In this document: piece by piece, positions 24,351 to 33,798 of the stretch
Layout: every line of letters begins with the position of its first letter
How positions within the stretch are numbered: position 1 is the stretch's first letter
NCBI GenBank assembly: GCA_945948555.1
Contig: CAMFBM010000006.1
Coordinates: 1 to 64,000, forward strand
DNA from: an uncultured Bacteroidales bacterium
Lineage (GTDB): Bacteria > Bacteroidota > Bacteroidia > Bacteroidales > UBA932
DNA length: 64,000 bases
Reading direction: 5' to 3'
Made by a program: the position numbers and the translations under genes
Notes under the pieces: model-generated
Databases searched by the model: none
What the model saw: the letters and a program-made list of their open reading frames with translations, nothing else
What the model was told of the DNA's origin: nothing

Positions 24351-25989
24351 CCAGGGCTAGAATGACCCCGTTAATATAGGGCTGAATCCTCGAAAGCGGC
24401 CCTGTGAAATTGTTGACCATCAGAGAGAAGATGATGGTGTCCCCGGACACCGGCTCCATTGCGCCCATCCCTCTGCCGTTGGTCTCTCTGCTGCCGTCCC
24501 CATTCTTTACTCCGGAGGTCCCGCCCTTTCCCGTGAAACTTCCCTTAGGCAGGATATAGCCGCAGAAGCATCTCACATCGCTCATCGACCCGCTTTTCAT
24601 CCGGATTCTGTCTTTGACCACCGCGGAGGTCTCCTGCATTATGAACTTGATTGACCCTTCTCCTCCCGGTTTCGGGAGTGAATTGATGAAGGTCTCTCTG
24701 AAAGGCTGGTCCAGGACAGACCTGAGCAAACGGCAGAGAAAATCCGCGCTGAGGTGGTCCTCCCGCGAAAGCCCGCTCCCGTCGCTGATACGCATTCCCT
24801 CCGGGTCTGCCCCCATCTCTTGAAGAATCCTCCGAAGTACCTGGCAGGATGCCCGGTAATCCGACCCCGTACCGTACAGCTTTCCCATTGTCCTGAGCAG
24901 GGTCTCTGCGTAGAGATTGTTGCTCTCCCTGTTGGTTACCTGCACAATTGCCTTCAATTCAGGTGATACCGTGTGTCCGATTACAGTCAGTTCCTCCTGG
25001 GGTACGCACTCGGGAACCCCGAAGAGCAGTCCCGTGTCGGCCGCTCCCTCCGAGCAGGTGATTCCGCATCTTTCAAGATAGTCGCAGAAATAGGCCGCGC
25101 AGGTCATCTCCGGAAACTTGTTCGCCGCCTGTTCCGTCCTCGGTTTGCGGTCCACCGCGAAAGTCCCCCGCATTTCCCCTATGGAGGACAGTCCCGTGGT
25201 GTAGAAGTATAGTGTGTTTCCTGAACCTTTAGGCCCTGTCACACAGGGGAATGAGTATTTCAGCCAAGGTGTAAGCGGGTATTTCACCCTGACATTCAGC
25301 GAGTCCCCCGGCTCCTTCCCCGCCTGAACGAGAAAATCCTGCACGTTTTCGTAGAAAGACAGCCCGCTCACCCCGCTTCCGTAATATGTCCCAGAGTCGT
25401 TCAACTGCCAGGATTCCTGCTCCATCATCCCCGGCAGCCATCTCCCGTCCCCGACAATCCATCCCTCAATCTCCCGGATTCCCGCACCGCGCACAAATGA
25501 GGCCCATTCCCCGAAAGTATCATCCAGCCCCTTTGCAATGGGATTCACCGAACCTATGGTCGGGTCGCCCCCGCCTATGATGTAAAGATTCCCCTTTAGA
25601 ATCCCATCCTCGATGTTTCCGCTGTACCCGATGGAAGTCCTGAACCGGAAATCCCCTCCAAGCCTCTTAAGCGCCGCCGCCGTTGTGACGGTCTTCATAT
25701 TCGAAGCCGGCAACAGCAGTCTCTCCCGGCACACGTCAATCAGAGTGTCCCCGTCAGCAGTCACCGCCAGAATCCCCACCGATGCTCCCTTCATTCCCCG
25801 GGCCCCCTCAAGCCTCAGGACCGCCTCCATCAGGTTCGGCACCATCCTCTGCCCTTGCTCCAATCCCGATTCCTGCCGCATCAGCCCCGTTGCCTTCCCG
25901 CTGGCAAACTCATCTCCCCGAACCTGTCCCGCCGTCGCAAAAAGCACACACGTCGCCACGAAGATTCGTATTTTCGAAATATTCACCAT
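24337..25989 (-). CDS. dacB: D-alanyl-D-alanine carboxypeptidase/endopeptidase (PBP4-type, S13)
   Basis: A 550-residue exported enzyme that trims or cleaves peptidoglycan cross-links in the periplasm. The signal peptide is at residues 1-26 (ISKIRIFVATCVLFATAGQVRG). The catalytic S-x-x-K is in LLLPASNMKTVTTAAAL. The second motif region is SDGSGLSREDHLS, and KSGSM takes the place of the usual KTGT. A long domain insertion between motifs 1 and 2 is typical of S13. The start MVNISKIRI at 25989 removes an unlikely upstream extension that also overlaps promoter-like AT-rich DNA. Confidence 0.9.
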   Translation of the reverse strand: MVNISKIRIFVATCVLFATAGQVRGDEFASGKATGLMRQESGLEQGQRMVPNLMEAVLRLEGARGMKGASVGILAVTADGDTLIDVCRERLLLPASNMKTVTTAAALKRLGGDFRFRTSIGYSGNIEDGILKGNLYIIGGGDPTIGSVNPIAKGLDDTFGEWASFVRGAGIREIEGWIVGDGRWLPGMMEQESWQLNDSGTYYGSGVSGLSFYENVQDFLVQAGKEPGDSLNVRVKYPLTPWLKYSFPCVTGPKGSGNTLYFYTTGLSSIGEMRGTFAVDRKPRTEQAANKFPEMTCAAYFCDYLERCGITCSEGAADTGLLFGVPECVPQEELTVIGHTVSPELKAIVQVTNRESNNLYAETLLRTMGKLYGTGSDYRASCQVLRRILQEMGADPEGMRISDGSGLSREDHLSADFLCRLLRSVLDQPFRETFINSLPKPGGEGSIKFIMQETSAVVKDRIRMKSGSMSDVRCFCGYILPKGSFTGKGGTSGVKNGDGSRETNGRGMGAMEPVSGDTIIFSLMVNNFTGPLSRIQPYINGVILALAQCN

Positions 25990-26162
25990 TCTTGTTTTCT
26001 TATATATTATATATGGTATATCAGCCCTTGGATACAAGGGATATGTCAAACCCCGCAAAAATACTCAAAAATATGCGTATCTCACGGATATTTCTTAAAT
26101 TTGCCTTTCTGTAGTCAGGAATATTTTCTTTAATGACGAAATATTGTTAAATATATACTATA

Positions 26163-27227
26163 ATGAAAAAACAAGTTCTGGTGTCCGGCGGTGCCGGATA
26201 TATCGGCAGCCATGTGACTGTCGAGCTGATTGCTGCCGGCTATGATGTTGTCGTTGCCGACAATATGTCCAACTGCGATTTCACCTGCTTCGAGGGTGTG
26301 AAGAAAATCACCGGAAGGGATGACATTCCTTTCGTGCAGATTGACTGCTGCGACCAGGATGCGGTGATGAAACTCTTTTCCGATTACAGGATTGACGCTG
26401 TGATTCATTTCGCAGCGTTCAAGGCTGTGGGAGAGTCTGTGGCAGAGCCGATTATGTACTATAAGAACAACCTCGTCTCCTTCCTGAACATTCTTGAGGC
26501 GGCAAAGACCCACGGCGGATGCAATGTGCTTTTCTCCTCTTCCGCAACCGTTTATGGCGAGGCCGAGAATCCTCCTGTGACCGAGGAATCTCCGCGCAAG
26601 CCTGCCACCTCACCTTACGGAAACACCAAACAGATCTGCGAAGACATCCTCACTGATGTCGTAAAGGCGACTACTGTTTACGGACAGATGCAGCCGGGAG
26701 AGAACTGCAAAGGCCTCATCAAGGGCATAGCCCTGAGGTATTTCAATCCGATCGGCGCCCATCCGTCAGCCCTCATCGGAGAACTTCCGCGCGGCGTTCC
26801 GAACAACCTCGTTCCTTTCATCACCCAGACGGCAATCGGCAAGAGGGAGTGCCTGAGCATCTTCGGAAATGACTATCCTACACCTGACGGCACCTGCTTG
26901 CGCGACTACATTGACATAGTTGACCTTGCAAAGGCACACGTTGCCGCTGTCTCAAGAATGGTGGAGGGCAGAATGGCTGAAAGTTATGAAATCTACAACA
27001 TCGGAACCGGCCGCCCTGTCTCAGTCTCCGAACTGGTCAACTCCTTCGAAAAAGTCAACGGGGTGAAGGTCAACCACAAATTCGCTCCGCGCCGTCCGGG
27101 TGACGTGACCGCAATCTGGGCAGACCCGACCAGGGCCAATAAGGAACTTGGATGGAAGGCCGAACGCACCGTCGAGCAGACCCTCGCCTCCGCCTGGGCC
27201 TGGGAGAAACACCTTGCCGGGAAATAA
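26163..27227 (+). CDS. galE: UDP-glucose 4-epimerase
   Basis: A 354-residue short-chain dehydrogenase-type epimerase interconverting UDP-glucose and UDP-galactose, for the Leloir pathway and glycan precursors. The NAD site is VSGGAGYIGSHVTVEL. The catalytic Ser-Tyr-Lys set appears in LFSSSATVYGE and SPYGNTKQICEDIL (YGNTK). LRYFNPIGAHPSALIGE and CLRDYIDIVDLAKAH are GalE-specific. It is divergent from dacB across an AT-rich gap of about 170 bases in which I saw no strong promoter match. Confidence 0.95.
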   Translation: MKKQVLVSGGAGYIGSHVTVELIAAGYDVVVADNMSNCDFTCFEGVKKITGRDDIPFVQIDCCDQDAVMKLFSDYRIDAVIHFAAFKAVGESVAEPIMYYKNNLVSFLNILEAAKTHGGCNVLFSSSATVYGEAENPPVTEESPRKPATSPYGNTKQICEDILTDVVKATTVYGQMQPGENCKGLIKGIALRYFNPIGAHPSALIGELPRGVPNNLVPFITQTAIGKRECLSIFGNDYPTPDGTCLRDYIDIVDLAKAHVAAVSRMVEGRMAESYEIYNIGTGRPVSVSELVNSFEKVNGVKVNHKFAPRRPGDVTAIWADPTRANKELGWKAERTVEQTLASAWAWEKHLAGK

Positions 27228-27259
27228 ATGCTGTTGTTGCAGAATGTACCTGTAATTCC

Positions 27260-28615
27260 ATGACAATGAAAGCATATATCGAAAAGAACAGGGAAAGGTT
27301 TTTTGATGAACTCTTTTCACTTTTGAGGATTCCGTCAATCAGTTCGTCGAGCGAGCACAAAGGGGATATGTACAAGTGTGCGCAGCGGCTTGCGGAACTT
27401 CTTCGCGAGGCGGGGGCCGATGAGGCGGACGTTTTTGAGACAACGGGCCATCCTGTGGTTTTCGGCAGTCGCAAGGTTGAGGGCGCAGTCGGGACCGTTC
27501 TTGTGTACGGACACTATGACGTTCAGCCGGTTGACCCTCTTGAACTTTGGAAATCAGATCCTTTTGAACCTCAGATCCGTGACGGGGCCATCTATGCAAG
27601 GGGTGCGAATGACGACAAGGGACAACTGTTTATGCACCTGAAGGCTTTTGAATACTTGGTGCGAGAGGGCGGTTTGAAGCACAATGTCAAATTCATCTTC
27701 GAGGGTGAGGAGGAAATAGGGAGTCCGTCGCTTGCAGCCTGGGCAAAGGACCACAGGGAGATGCTTGCGGCTGATGTCATCCTGGTTTCCGACACGACTA
27801 TGATTTCCGAGGAAGTCCCTTCAATCAACTGCGGAATGAGGGGCCTGTCCTATGTGGAGGTCAAGGTGACCGGACCGGACAAGGATCTTCACTCAGGCCA
27901 TTACGGCGGGGCTGTCGCTAATCCGATCAATGTCCTCTGCGAGATGATAGCCTCCCTGATTGACAAGGACGGGAAGGTCACTGTCAAGGGCTTTTACGAT
28001 GATGTGGTTGAACTTTCCGAAGAGGACAGGGCCCAACTTGCCCGTGCTCCGTTCGACCTTCAGGAGTACAAGAAGTTCCTTGACATCGACGATGTGCGCG
28101 GAGAGAAAGGATACACTACACTTGAGAGGACAGGTATCCGCCCGTGTCTTGACGTGAATGGAATCTGGGGCGGATTCACCGGGGAAGGCGCCAAGACCGT
28201 CCTCCCGTCGGAGGCTCACGCGAAAATCTCGATGAGGCTGGTTCCGAACCAGGACAGCGCGACAATCAGCCGCCTTTTCTGCGAGCATTTCAAGGCGATT
28301 GCCCCAGCCTGCGTCAAAGTTGAGGTTACCCCTCATCACGGGGGAGACGGCTTCCTGATTCCGATTTCCTCGAAGGCCTACCAGGCGGCATCCAGAGCGA
28401 TGACCGAGGTTTACGGCATCGAGCCTGTGCCGAGCAGGGGAGGCGGAAGCATCCCGATTCTGGCTGATCTCCAGAGGATTCTCGGAATCGACCCTCTACT
28501 GATGGGATTCGGACTCGAAAGGGACACCATCCACTCCCCGAATGAGAGTTATCTTCTGAAGCAACTCTTTGCCGGGATGGAATCCATTGCGCTTTTCTAC
28601 CAGTATTACCGTTAA
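27260..28615 (+). CDS. M20 family dipeptidase
   Basis: A 451-residue cytoplasmic metallopeptidase of the M20 family, close to carnosinase-like dipeptidases. Metal and catalytic residues are in LVYGHYDVQPVDP (H-x-D), YARGANDDKGQ (bridging Asp), FEGEEEIGSPS (Glu-Glu), DTTMI and the final IHSPNESY (His). The middle insert is the dimerisation domain. Start MTMKAYIEKNRERF at 27260 is chosen because earlier in-frame codons overlap galE; 27266 is an equal alternative. Likely role is terminal peptide breakdown, matching the other peptidases in this window. Confidence 0.9.
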   Translation: MTMKAYIEKNRERFFDELFSLLRIPSISSSSEHKGDMYKCAQRLAELLREAGADEADVFETTGHPVVFGSRKVEGAVGTVLVYGHYDVQPVDPLELWKSDPFEPQIRDGAIYARGANDDKGQLFMHLKAFEYLVREGGLKHNVKFIFEGEEEIGSPSLAAWAKDHREMLAADVILVSDTTMISEEVPSINCGMRGLSYVEVKVTGPDKDLHSGHYGGAVANPINVLCEMIASLIDKDGKVTVKGFYDDVVELSEEDRAQLARAPFDLQEYKKFLDIDDVRGEKGYTTLERTGIRPCLDVNGIWGGFTGEGAKTVLPSEAHAKISMRLVPNQDSATISRLFCEHFKAIAPACVKVEVTPHHGGDGFLIPISSKAYQAASRAMTEVYGIEPVPSRGGGSIPILADLQRILGIDPLLMGFGLERDTIHSPNESYLLKQLFAGMESIALFYQYYR

Positions 28616-28635
28616 ACACTATCTCTGCAATAGCA

Positions 28636-29490
28636 ATGAACAGACAACAGCTATACGGACAAATCAAGGCCAAAGGCACAGTCCTCTGCGTGGGTCTTGA
28701 CGTTGATTTTGAAAAAATGCCCCCTCACATCCAGGCCCTGGCTTCTAAGGGGGAGGTAGCGGCAATGGGACGCCTGTTCAAGGGGCGTGCCCGTTCCATA
28801 ATCGAGTTCAACAAGGCAATAATTGACGCCACTGCAGGGCATTGCGTGGCCTACAAACCCAATCTTGCATTCTACGAATGCTACGGCACCGACGGCCTGC
28901 GTGCACTGGAGGCTACGGTTGAGTACATCCGATTGAATTATCCTGAGATTTTCCTCATTGCCGATGCCAAGAGGGGAGACATCGGGAACACCGCAAGGAT
29001 GTATGCAAAGACATTCTTCGAGACTATGGACTTCGATGCCGTGACAGTGGCCCCTTATATGGGTGCCGACAGCGTCACTCCATTCCTGGCCTACAAGGAC
29101 CGCTGGGCAATTGTCCTTGCTCTGACATCCAATCCGTCAGCAGCCCAGTTCCAGATGGCACACAAGGACGGGAAGCCTCTTTACCGAGCAGTGATGGAGG
29201 AGATGATGTCGATTTCAACTCCAGACAATATGATGTTTGTGGTGGGAGCCACCAAGGCAGACAAGTTACAGGAAATCAGGTCGTTCTGTCCTGACAATTT
29301 TCTGCTGGTTCCCGGAGTGGGAGCCCAGGGCGGAAGTGCTGAGGAAGTCATCGCCAATGGTTCCAATGAGTTCGGCGGGCTGCTGATCAATTCCTCCCGA
29401 GGGATTCTCTATGCCGATTCCTCCGAGGATTTCGCACTTGCTGCGGGGAAGGCGGCCGCCTCCACTGCCCGGTTCGAGCCTGCCCGGTAG
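28636..29490 (+). CDS. pyrF: Orotidine 5'-phosphate decarboxylase, type 2
   Basis: A 284-residue enzyme forming UMP from OMP, the last step of pyrimidine synthesis. The catalytic block is ADAKRGDIGNTARMYAKTFF with the Asp-Lys-Asp network; VCLDVD-like TVLCVGLDVDFEKMP and LVPGVGAQGGSAEEV are the other signatures. The length and TVAPYMGADSVTPF mark it as the long type 2 form. It follows the dipeptidase by 20 bases. The C-terminus is Ala-rich (LAAGKAAASTARFEPAR). Confidence 0.95.
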   Translation: MNRQQLYGQIKAKGTVLCVGLDVDFEKMPPHIQALASKGEVAAMGRLFKGRARSIIEFNKAIIDATAGHCVAYKPNLAFYECYGTDGLRALEATVEYIRLNYPEIFLIADAKRGDIGNTARMYAKTFFETMDFDAVTVAPYMGADSVTPFLAYKDRWAIVLALTSNPSAAQFQMAHKDGKPLYRAVMEEMMSISTPDNMMFVVGATKADKLQEIRSFCPDNFLLVPGVGAQGGSAEEVIANGSNEFGGLLINSSRGILYADSSEDFALAAGKAAASTARFEPAR

Positions 29491-29580
29491 TTGACACCGC
29501 CTCTGCCGCCGAAAAGGCTGCCTTCTCCACCGGCTCCATCCGGCCCCATCTGCTTCTGCTGCCGAAAAGGCTGCCTCCAT
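29491..29580. repeat. Short direct repeat between pyrF and sdaA
   Basis: TGCCGAAAAGGCTGCCT and a near copy (CTGCCGCCGAAAAGGCTGCC) occur at about 65-base spacing between the convergent stops of pyrF and sdaA. Nothing else is recognisable. Confidence 0.6.
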
Positions 29581-30837
29581 CTATTCCCCAAGAATTTTGG
29601 CAAGACCTCCCTCTGCGGTTTCCTTGTAAACTGACGGGAGGTCTTTTCCTGTCTGTTTCATCACGTTGACCACCTGGTCGAAGGACACCCTGTGGCGTCC
29701 GTCGGTGTAGAGGGCATAGATGCTCGCATCAAGGGCCCTTGCAGCCGCGTAGGCATTCCTTTCTATGCAGGGAATCTGCACAAGACCGCAGACAGGGTCA
29801 CAGGTCAGCCCCAGATGGTGTTCCAGACCCATCTCCGCCGCATATTCAATCTGGGACGGACTTCCGCCCATCAGCTGGGTTGCAGCTGCGGCTGCCATTG
29901 CGCAGGCCACTCCGACTTCTCCCTGACAGCCTACTTCCGCACCTGAGATTGAAGCATTCTGTTTCACTACATTACCGACAATTCCTGCCGTGGCAAGTGA
30001 ACGGACAAGCCTCTTGTCGCTGAAACCGTAAACCTTTTTCAGATGGTAGAGCACGCCCGGAAGCACTCCGCAGGAACCGCAGGTCGGGGCAGTCACTATT
30101 GTCCCTCCGCAGGCATTTTCCTCGCTCACCGCAAGGGCGTAGGAAAAGATCAGACCCCTTGTTCGCAGGACATCCTTGTAGCCCTCTGCCCTGATGAAGT
30201 AACTTGAGGCCTTCCTCCTCAGATGCAACGGGCCCGGAAGGGCTCCCTCCTGGTCAATCCCCCTCTCGACCGCCTCGCACATCACCCTCCAGACCAACTC
30301 CAGATGCTCCCAGAATCCCGGCCTACCTCCCTCGTGCGCATCCACATATTCCCAGAACTCCTTTCCGTTGGAATTGCACCATTCCAGAATCCCGGATAGA
30401 TTGTGCAGGTCGTAGAAATCCTCTGACTCATCCGGGAAGGGATGTTCCATACAGATTATGTCCCCGCCTCCGATGCTGTAGTATGTCCAGTTGTCGTAGA
30501 TGTCCCCGTCACGGCTGACTGTGGCGATTTTCATCGCATTCTGGTGGAGCGGGAGATATTCTTTCGGTCTCCATTCGATGTCGATGTCCCCGTGCCGTTT
30601 CTCGTTGTTGTCGATGGTGTCCTTCTCGCTCCATTTCCAGGTGGAGTATGCTTCACGGATGGCCACGTCGGTGAGATGGCCTTTGCCGGTGGCGGCAAGG
30701 GAACCGTAGAGGACGACCCTCAGATGATCCGAATCGGGGTGGTTCTCAAGGTATGAACGCACCGCCTTGTAGGGCCCCATCGTGTGACTGCTTGAGGGAC
30801 CTTTCCCGATTTTGTATATTTCAGAAATGCTTTTCAT
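29581..30837 (-). CDS. sdaA: L-serine ammonia-lyase, iron-sulfur type
   Basis: A 418-residue single-chain serine dehydratase turning L-serine into pyruvate and ammonia. The N-terminal domain begins KIGKGPSSSHTMGP, the substrate-binding SSSHT motif. The [4Fe-4S] cysteines are in APTCGSCGVLPG and CDPVCGLVQIPCIERN. The start MKSISEIYKIGKG at 30837 is the only one giving the usual N-terminus; the longer frame upstream is noise. It lies 15 bases upstream-to-downstream from the DPP4-like gene's stop, both on the minus strand, so sdaA follows a separate transcript or a read-through from 32.8 kb: the DPP4-like gene ends at 30852, just before the sdaA start, consistent with an amino-acid catabolic pair. 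Confidence 0.94.
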   Translation of the reverse strand: MKSISEIYKIGKGPSSSHTMGPYKAVRSYLENHPDSDHLRVVLYGSLAATGKGHLTDVAIREAYSTWKWSEKDTIDNNEKRHGDIDIEWRPKEYLPLHQNAMKIATVSRDGDIYDNWTYYSIGGGDIICMEHPFPDESEDFYDLHNLSGILEWCNSNGKEFWEYVDAHEGGRPGFWEHLELVWRVMCEAVERGIDQEGALPGPLHLRRKASSYFIRAEGYKDVLRTRGLIFSYALAVSEENACGGTIVTAPTCGSCGVLPGVLYHLKKVYGFSDKRLVRSLATAGIVGNVVKQNASISGAEVGCQGEVGVACAMAAAAATQLMGGSPSQIEYAAEMGLEHHLGLTCDPVCGLVQIPCIERNAYAAARALDASIYALYTDGRHRVSFDQVVNVMKQTGKDLPSVYKETAEGGLAKILGE

Positions 30838-30851
30838 TGTTAAATATATCC

Positions 30852-32834
30852 CTATTTTACCCAGGTGTCGAAATATTCCGTGACCTTGTCCATCAGATGC
30901 ACCCTCTCCATTCCGAACATATTGTGCTCTGCGACAGGGTAAGGGAAGTAATCCACCTGCACATTGTTGCTGATGCATTCCTGGACGAAACTCAGGCTGT
31001 TCTGCCAGACGACAACCGGGTCAACGGCGCCCTGGCAGATCAACAATTTCCTCTTCAGCGAGGCCGCCTTCGGAATCAGGCTTGTCAGGGCATAGCCCTC
31101 AGGGTTGTCCTGCGGCGTGCCCATATACCTTTCCCCGTACATCACCTCGTACCATTTCCAGTCAATCACAGGCCCTCCTGCAACCCCGGCCTTGTAGATT
31201 TCGGGGTAATTGGTCAGCAGGGAAATCGTCATAAAACCGCCGTAGCTCCAGCCGTGAACGCCAATCCTTTCGCGGTCAACCCACGGCTCCTTCAGCAGTT
31301 CCCCAAGCCCGGCAATCTGGTCCGCCATCTCTGCCTGTCCGCATTGTCCGTGGATCTCCTGCTCGAACTCAAGGCCCCTGTTCTGCGTTCCTCTGTTGTC
31401 CTGCACATAGACAATCCACCCCCGCTGGGCCATATACATCTCCCACCTGCGGAGTTCCGCTCCCCAGGTGTCCCTGACCATCTGTGAGTGTGGCCCGCCA
31501 TAGACATAGTGTATGAGCGGATATTTCTTCTGAGGATCGAAATCCTTCGGAAGCACGAGCCGGTAGTAGTTGTCGTATTTCCCGTCCGCGCTCCTGACCT
31601 TTCCGAGAATGATCGCTGTATAGGCATATTCACTGGTCGGGTCTTCGGCCCGCTCAAGGTTGCAGCGTGATTTCCCGTCGGTCGAGCACAGGTCGGTAAC
31701 GTAAGGTGTCCTTGCATCGCTCCAGAAGTCGAGGAACTGGCGGGAGTCTGGACTCAACGAAATATGGTGCCATCCTGATGCCTTGGTGAGCCTTGTCCTG
31801 CGGCCCGTCCTGACATCCTGCCTGAAAAGATGGTTCTCGACAGGGGAGACCTCGGCTGAGGTGTAATAGACATATCGTCCGTCGTTCCCGAGGTATTCCA
31901 CATCGGCGTCCACTTCGGTCAGCCTGCTGATGCTTCCGAGAGTATCACACAGATATAGGTTTCTCCAGAGGTCCCTGTTGGCCGTCCTGTAGAGGAATCT
32001 CCCGGAGTCTCCTTTCAGGAAATACAGAGGGTCGAGGGGCTCGACATATTTGTCGTTGTCCTCGGTCAGCAGGGTTCTGACAAGGTGTCCGTCCGATGGG
32101 TCGTACATATTGAGCCTGAGGTGTTTCTGACTCCTGTCAAGCACCTGTATGTAAATCCTCCTGCTGTCCGGGGCCCAGGTTATTCCTGTGAGGTACCTGT
32201 CCGCCCCGAAGTCGTCTGCCTTGATATGCAGGGTGTCTGCCGTGGCGATGTCATAGACGCAGAGCCTCAGAATCTCCGAAGGGGTTCCGGTCATCGGGTA
32301 TTTTATGCTTTTCAGAACTCCGTGTGGGGCCGTGATGTCAAGCAGAGGGAAGTCGGCTACGCGGCTTTCGTCCTTTCTGTAGAATGCAATCTTTGTGCTG
32401 TCCGGTGACCAGAAAATCCCGTCTTCAATCCCGAACTCGTTGCGGCTCACGTAGTTGCCGTAAACTATGTCCTTGCTCTCGGGCAGGGCCACAGGGATGG
32501 TGGTACTGTCATTCAGATGCAGGTACAACCCGCCATCCTGTGTGAAGGCAAAAAGTCCGGATGGCTCAGAGGGAGCGCGCCGTTCGGCCCTGACAGGTTC
32601 ATATCCCTTTCCTTTTCTTTCCCATTTCCAGAAGGATGTCCTTGGATTGAGATCTCGTGAAAGAATAGTCTCTTTCATCGTAAGCATCCTATCCCCTTTG
32701 TTGGCAGGACGCATTTTCAGAGTGTCGCCGGGGAAGTCCGCAATGGCGTCACCAATGGAACTGCCGGAAAAATTCGCGGCAAGACAGGCACAGGAACATG
32801 CCAGCATTGCCGTAACAAATGCTGTTGTTTTCAT
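30852..32834 (-). CDS. Dipeptidyl-peptidase IV-type serine peptidase (S9B)
   Basis: A 660-residue exported peptidase. The signal is MKTTAFVTAMLACSCACLA. Residues about 60-400 form the beta-propeller (GIFWSPDSTKIAFYRKDES, ITWAPDSRRIYIQ). The C-terminal alpha/beta-hydrolase has the nucleophile in GVHGWSYGGFMT, the Asp in CQGAVDPVVVWQNS and the His in PVAEHNMFG. DPP4-like enzymes release X-Pro or X-Ala dipeptides in the periplasm. It is slightly shorter than classical DPP IV (about 720). The upstream small gene ends 32 bases before its start. Confidence 0.92.
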   Translation of the reverse strand: MKTTAFVTAMLACSCACLAANFSGSSIGDAIADFPGDTLKMRPANKGDRMLTMKETILSRDLNPRTSFWKWERKGKGYEPVRAERRAPSEPSGLFAFTQDGGLYLHLNDSTTIPVALPESKDIVYGNYVSRNEFGIEDGIFWSPDSTKIAFYRKDESRVADFPLLDITAPHGVLKSIKYPMTGTPSEILRLCVYDIATADTLHIKADDFGADRYLTGITWAPDSRRIYIQVLDRSQKHLRLNMYDPSDGHLVRTLLTEDNDKYVEPLDPLYFLKGDSGRFLYRTANRDLWRNLYLCDTLGSISRLTEVDADVEYLGNDGRYVYYTSAEVSPVENHLFRQDVRTGRRTRLTKASGWHHISLSPDSRQFLDFWSDARTPYVTDLCSTDGKSRCNLERAEDPTSEYAYTAIILGKVRSADGKYDNYYRLVLPKDFDPQKKYPLIHYVYGGPHSQMVRDTWGAELRRWEMYMAQRGWIVYVQDNRGTQNRGLEFEQEIHGQCGQAEMADQIAGLGELLKEPWVDRERIGVHGWSYGGFMTISLLTNYPEIYKAGVAGGPVIDWKWYEVMYGERYMGTPQDNPEGYALTSLIPKAASLKRKLLICQGAVDPVVVWQNSLSFVQECISNNVQVDYFPYPVAEHNMFGMERVHLMDKVTEYFDTWVK

Positions 32835-32866
32835 AATTGTCTAATGGAATTCTGGTTTGTTCCCCG

Positions 32867-33247
32867 TCAGTGGACGGCGAGGATTCCGTCAACCACATAT
32901 TTCTGTTTCCCCCTCCATGGCAGCACTCCGAGATACTCCTTGTAACTCAGCTCCACGGTCTTTCCCGCACATCTCATCAGGGAATCCGCGATTGCCTTGT
33001 CGGTCACCGAGAAATCGAATTCGTAGGACTGCACTGCAGGAGCTACCGTTTTGGTGTTGTTGCCACGGAAGCCGGCCTGGATGAGCCTGCCTTCGTAGGT
33101 CTTGAATACATAGCCCTTATAGACCACAAAATTGAGTTCTCCGGCCTTGACTCCTTCGCCAAAGACGAAGAAGAACCTGAAGAAGATGAATCCTGCCAGG
33201 GCAAGAACGAGGATTGCCGTCGTCCAGAAAATGATTTTCCTTTTCAT
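32867..33247 (-). CDS. Single-pass membrane protein of unknown function
   Basis: A 126-residue protein, basic N-terminus and one helix (IIFWTTAILVLALAGFIFF, residues 5-23), then a soluble domain probably in the periplasm with GELNFVVYKGYVFKTYEGRLIQAGF and YKEYLGVLPWRGKQKYVVDGI. Similar proteins are frequent in Bacteroidetes, sometimes carrying the mistaken label 6-phosphogluconate dehydrogenase. No catalytic residues are seen. A MITE-like repeat ends six bases before its start codon and could supply its promoter. Confidence 0.75.
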   Translation of the reverse strand: MKRKIIFWTTAILVLALAGFIFFRFFFVFGEGVKAGELNFVVYKGYVFKTYEGRLIQAGFRGNNTKTVAPAVQSYEFDFSVTDKAIADSLMRCAGKTVELSYKEYLGVLPWRGKQKYVVDGILAVH

Positions 33248-33253
33248 ATCTCA

Positions 33254-33441
33254 ATCACTCAAGTTTCGCAAGTTCATAATTATCTGTTATTGTGAGGGTT
33301 GTGCGTCTTGCGAAACTTCTTCCTACCGCACAATTCTCATCTACGTTACCCCTATCCTAAATCCTTTCCCTCGGGGAAAGGACTTACTATCGATGCTAAA
33401 GCATCTCCAAACAAGGTGTTTCGCATGCGAAACTTAAGTCA
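33254..33441 (-). repeat. MITE-like dispersed repeat, copy 1
   Basis: This copy fills the whole gap between two minus-strand genes. Read on the minus strand it begins TTAAGTTTCGCATGCG and ends AACTTGCGAAACTTGAGTGA, so the ends are imperfect inverted repeats (YAAGTTTCGCA). Inside are the palindrome GATGCTTTAGCATC and a third AAGTTTCGCA. The first 60 and last 95 bases match copy 2 at 48152-48394 almost throughout; the middle is about 55 bases shorter. Confidence 0.85.
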
Positions 33442-33789
33442 ATCAAATATGGTTTTGTCTTCTTCCATTATTCCGCAACTGACCAGCAGACCGATGAACG
33501 GGGTCTGCTGACGTTTGATGTAGGGTTTGACCTGTGAGACATTGATGAAGTCCCACGACTTGATGGCATCGTAGGCCCTGACAAAGTCCTTGCCAGTGAG
33601 GTATTCTCCCTCGACAGCCCTTTTTGTGCCCGGAGTGCCTCCCTTGACGAAGATGCAGCTTCCGACGAAGGTCGCGCTGTAAGTGATACCCGTGACTGAG
33701 GTGAACGAACCCCTTGACTTTACGTATTCTACGACGATGTCCCATGCTGCGGCACCGTCAAGATTCTTGTATCCCGCTTTGATTCTCAT
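33439..33789 (-). CDS. Conserved hypothetical protein
   Basis: A 116-residue soluble protein with no signal or membrane segment, containing AGYKNLDGAAAWDIVVEYVKS, FVKGGTPGTKRAVEGEYLTGKDFV and a C-terminal FIGLLVSCGIMEED. I do not recognise the family. It starts nine bases after gpsA's stop, so it is probably the downstream partner of gpsA in one operon, and its stop codon touches the MITE-like repeat. Confidence 0.7.
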   Translation of the reverse strand: MRIKAGYKNLDGAAAWDIVVEYVKSRGSFTSVTGITYSATFVGSCIFVKGGTPGTKRAVEGEYLTGKDFVRAYDAIKSWDFINVSQVKPYIKRQQTPFIGLLVSCGIMEEDKTIFD

Positions 33790-33798
33790 TGCATAAAA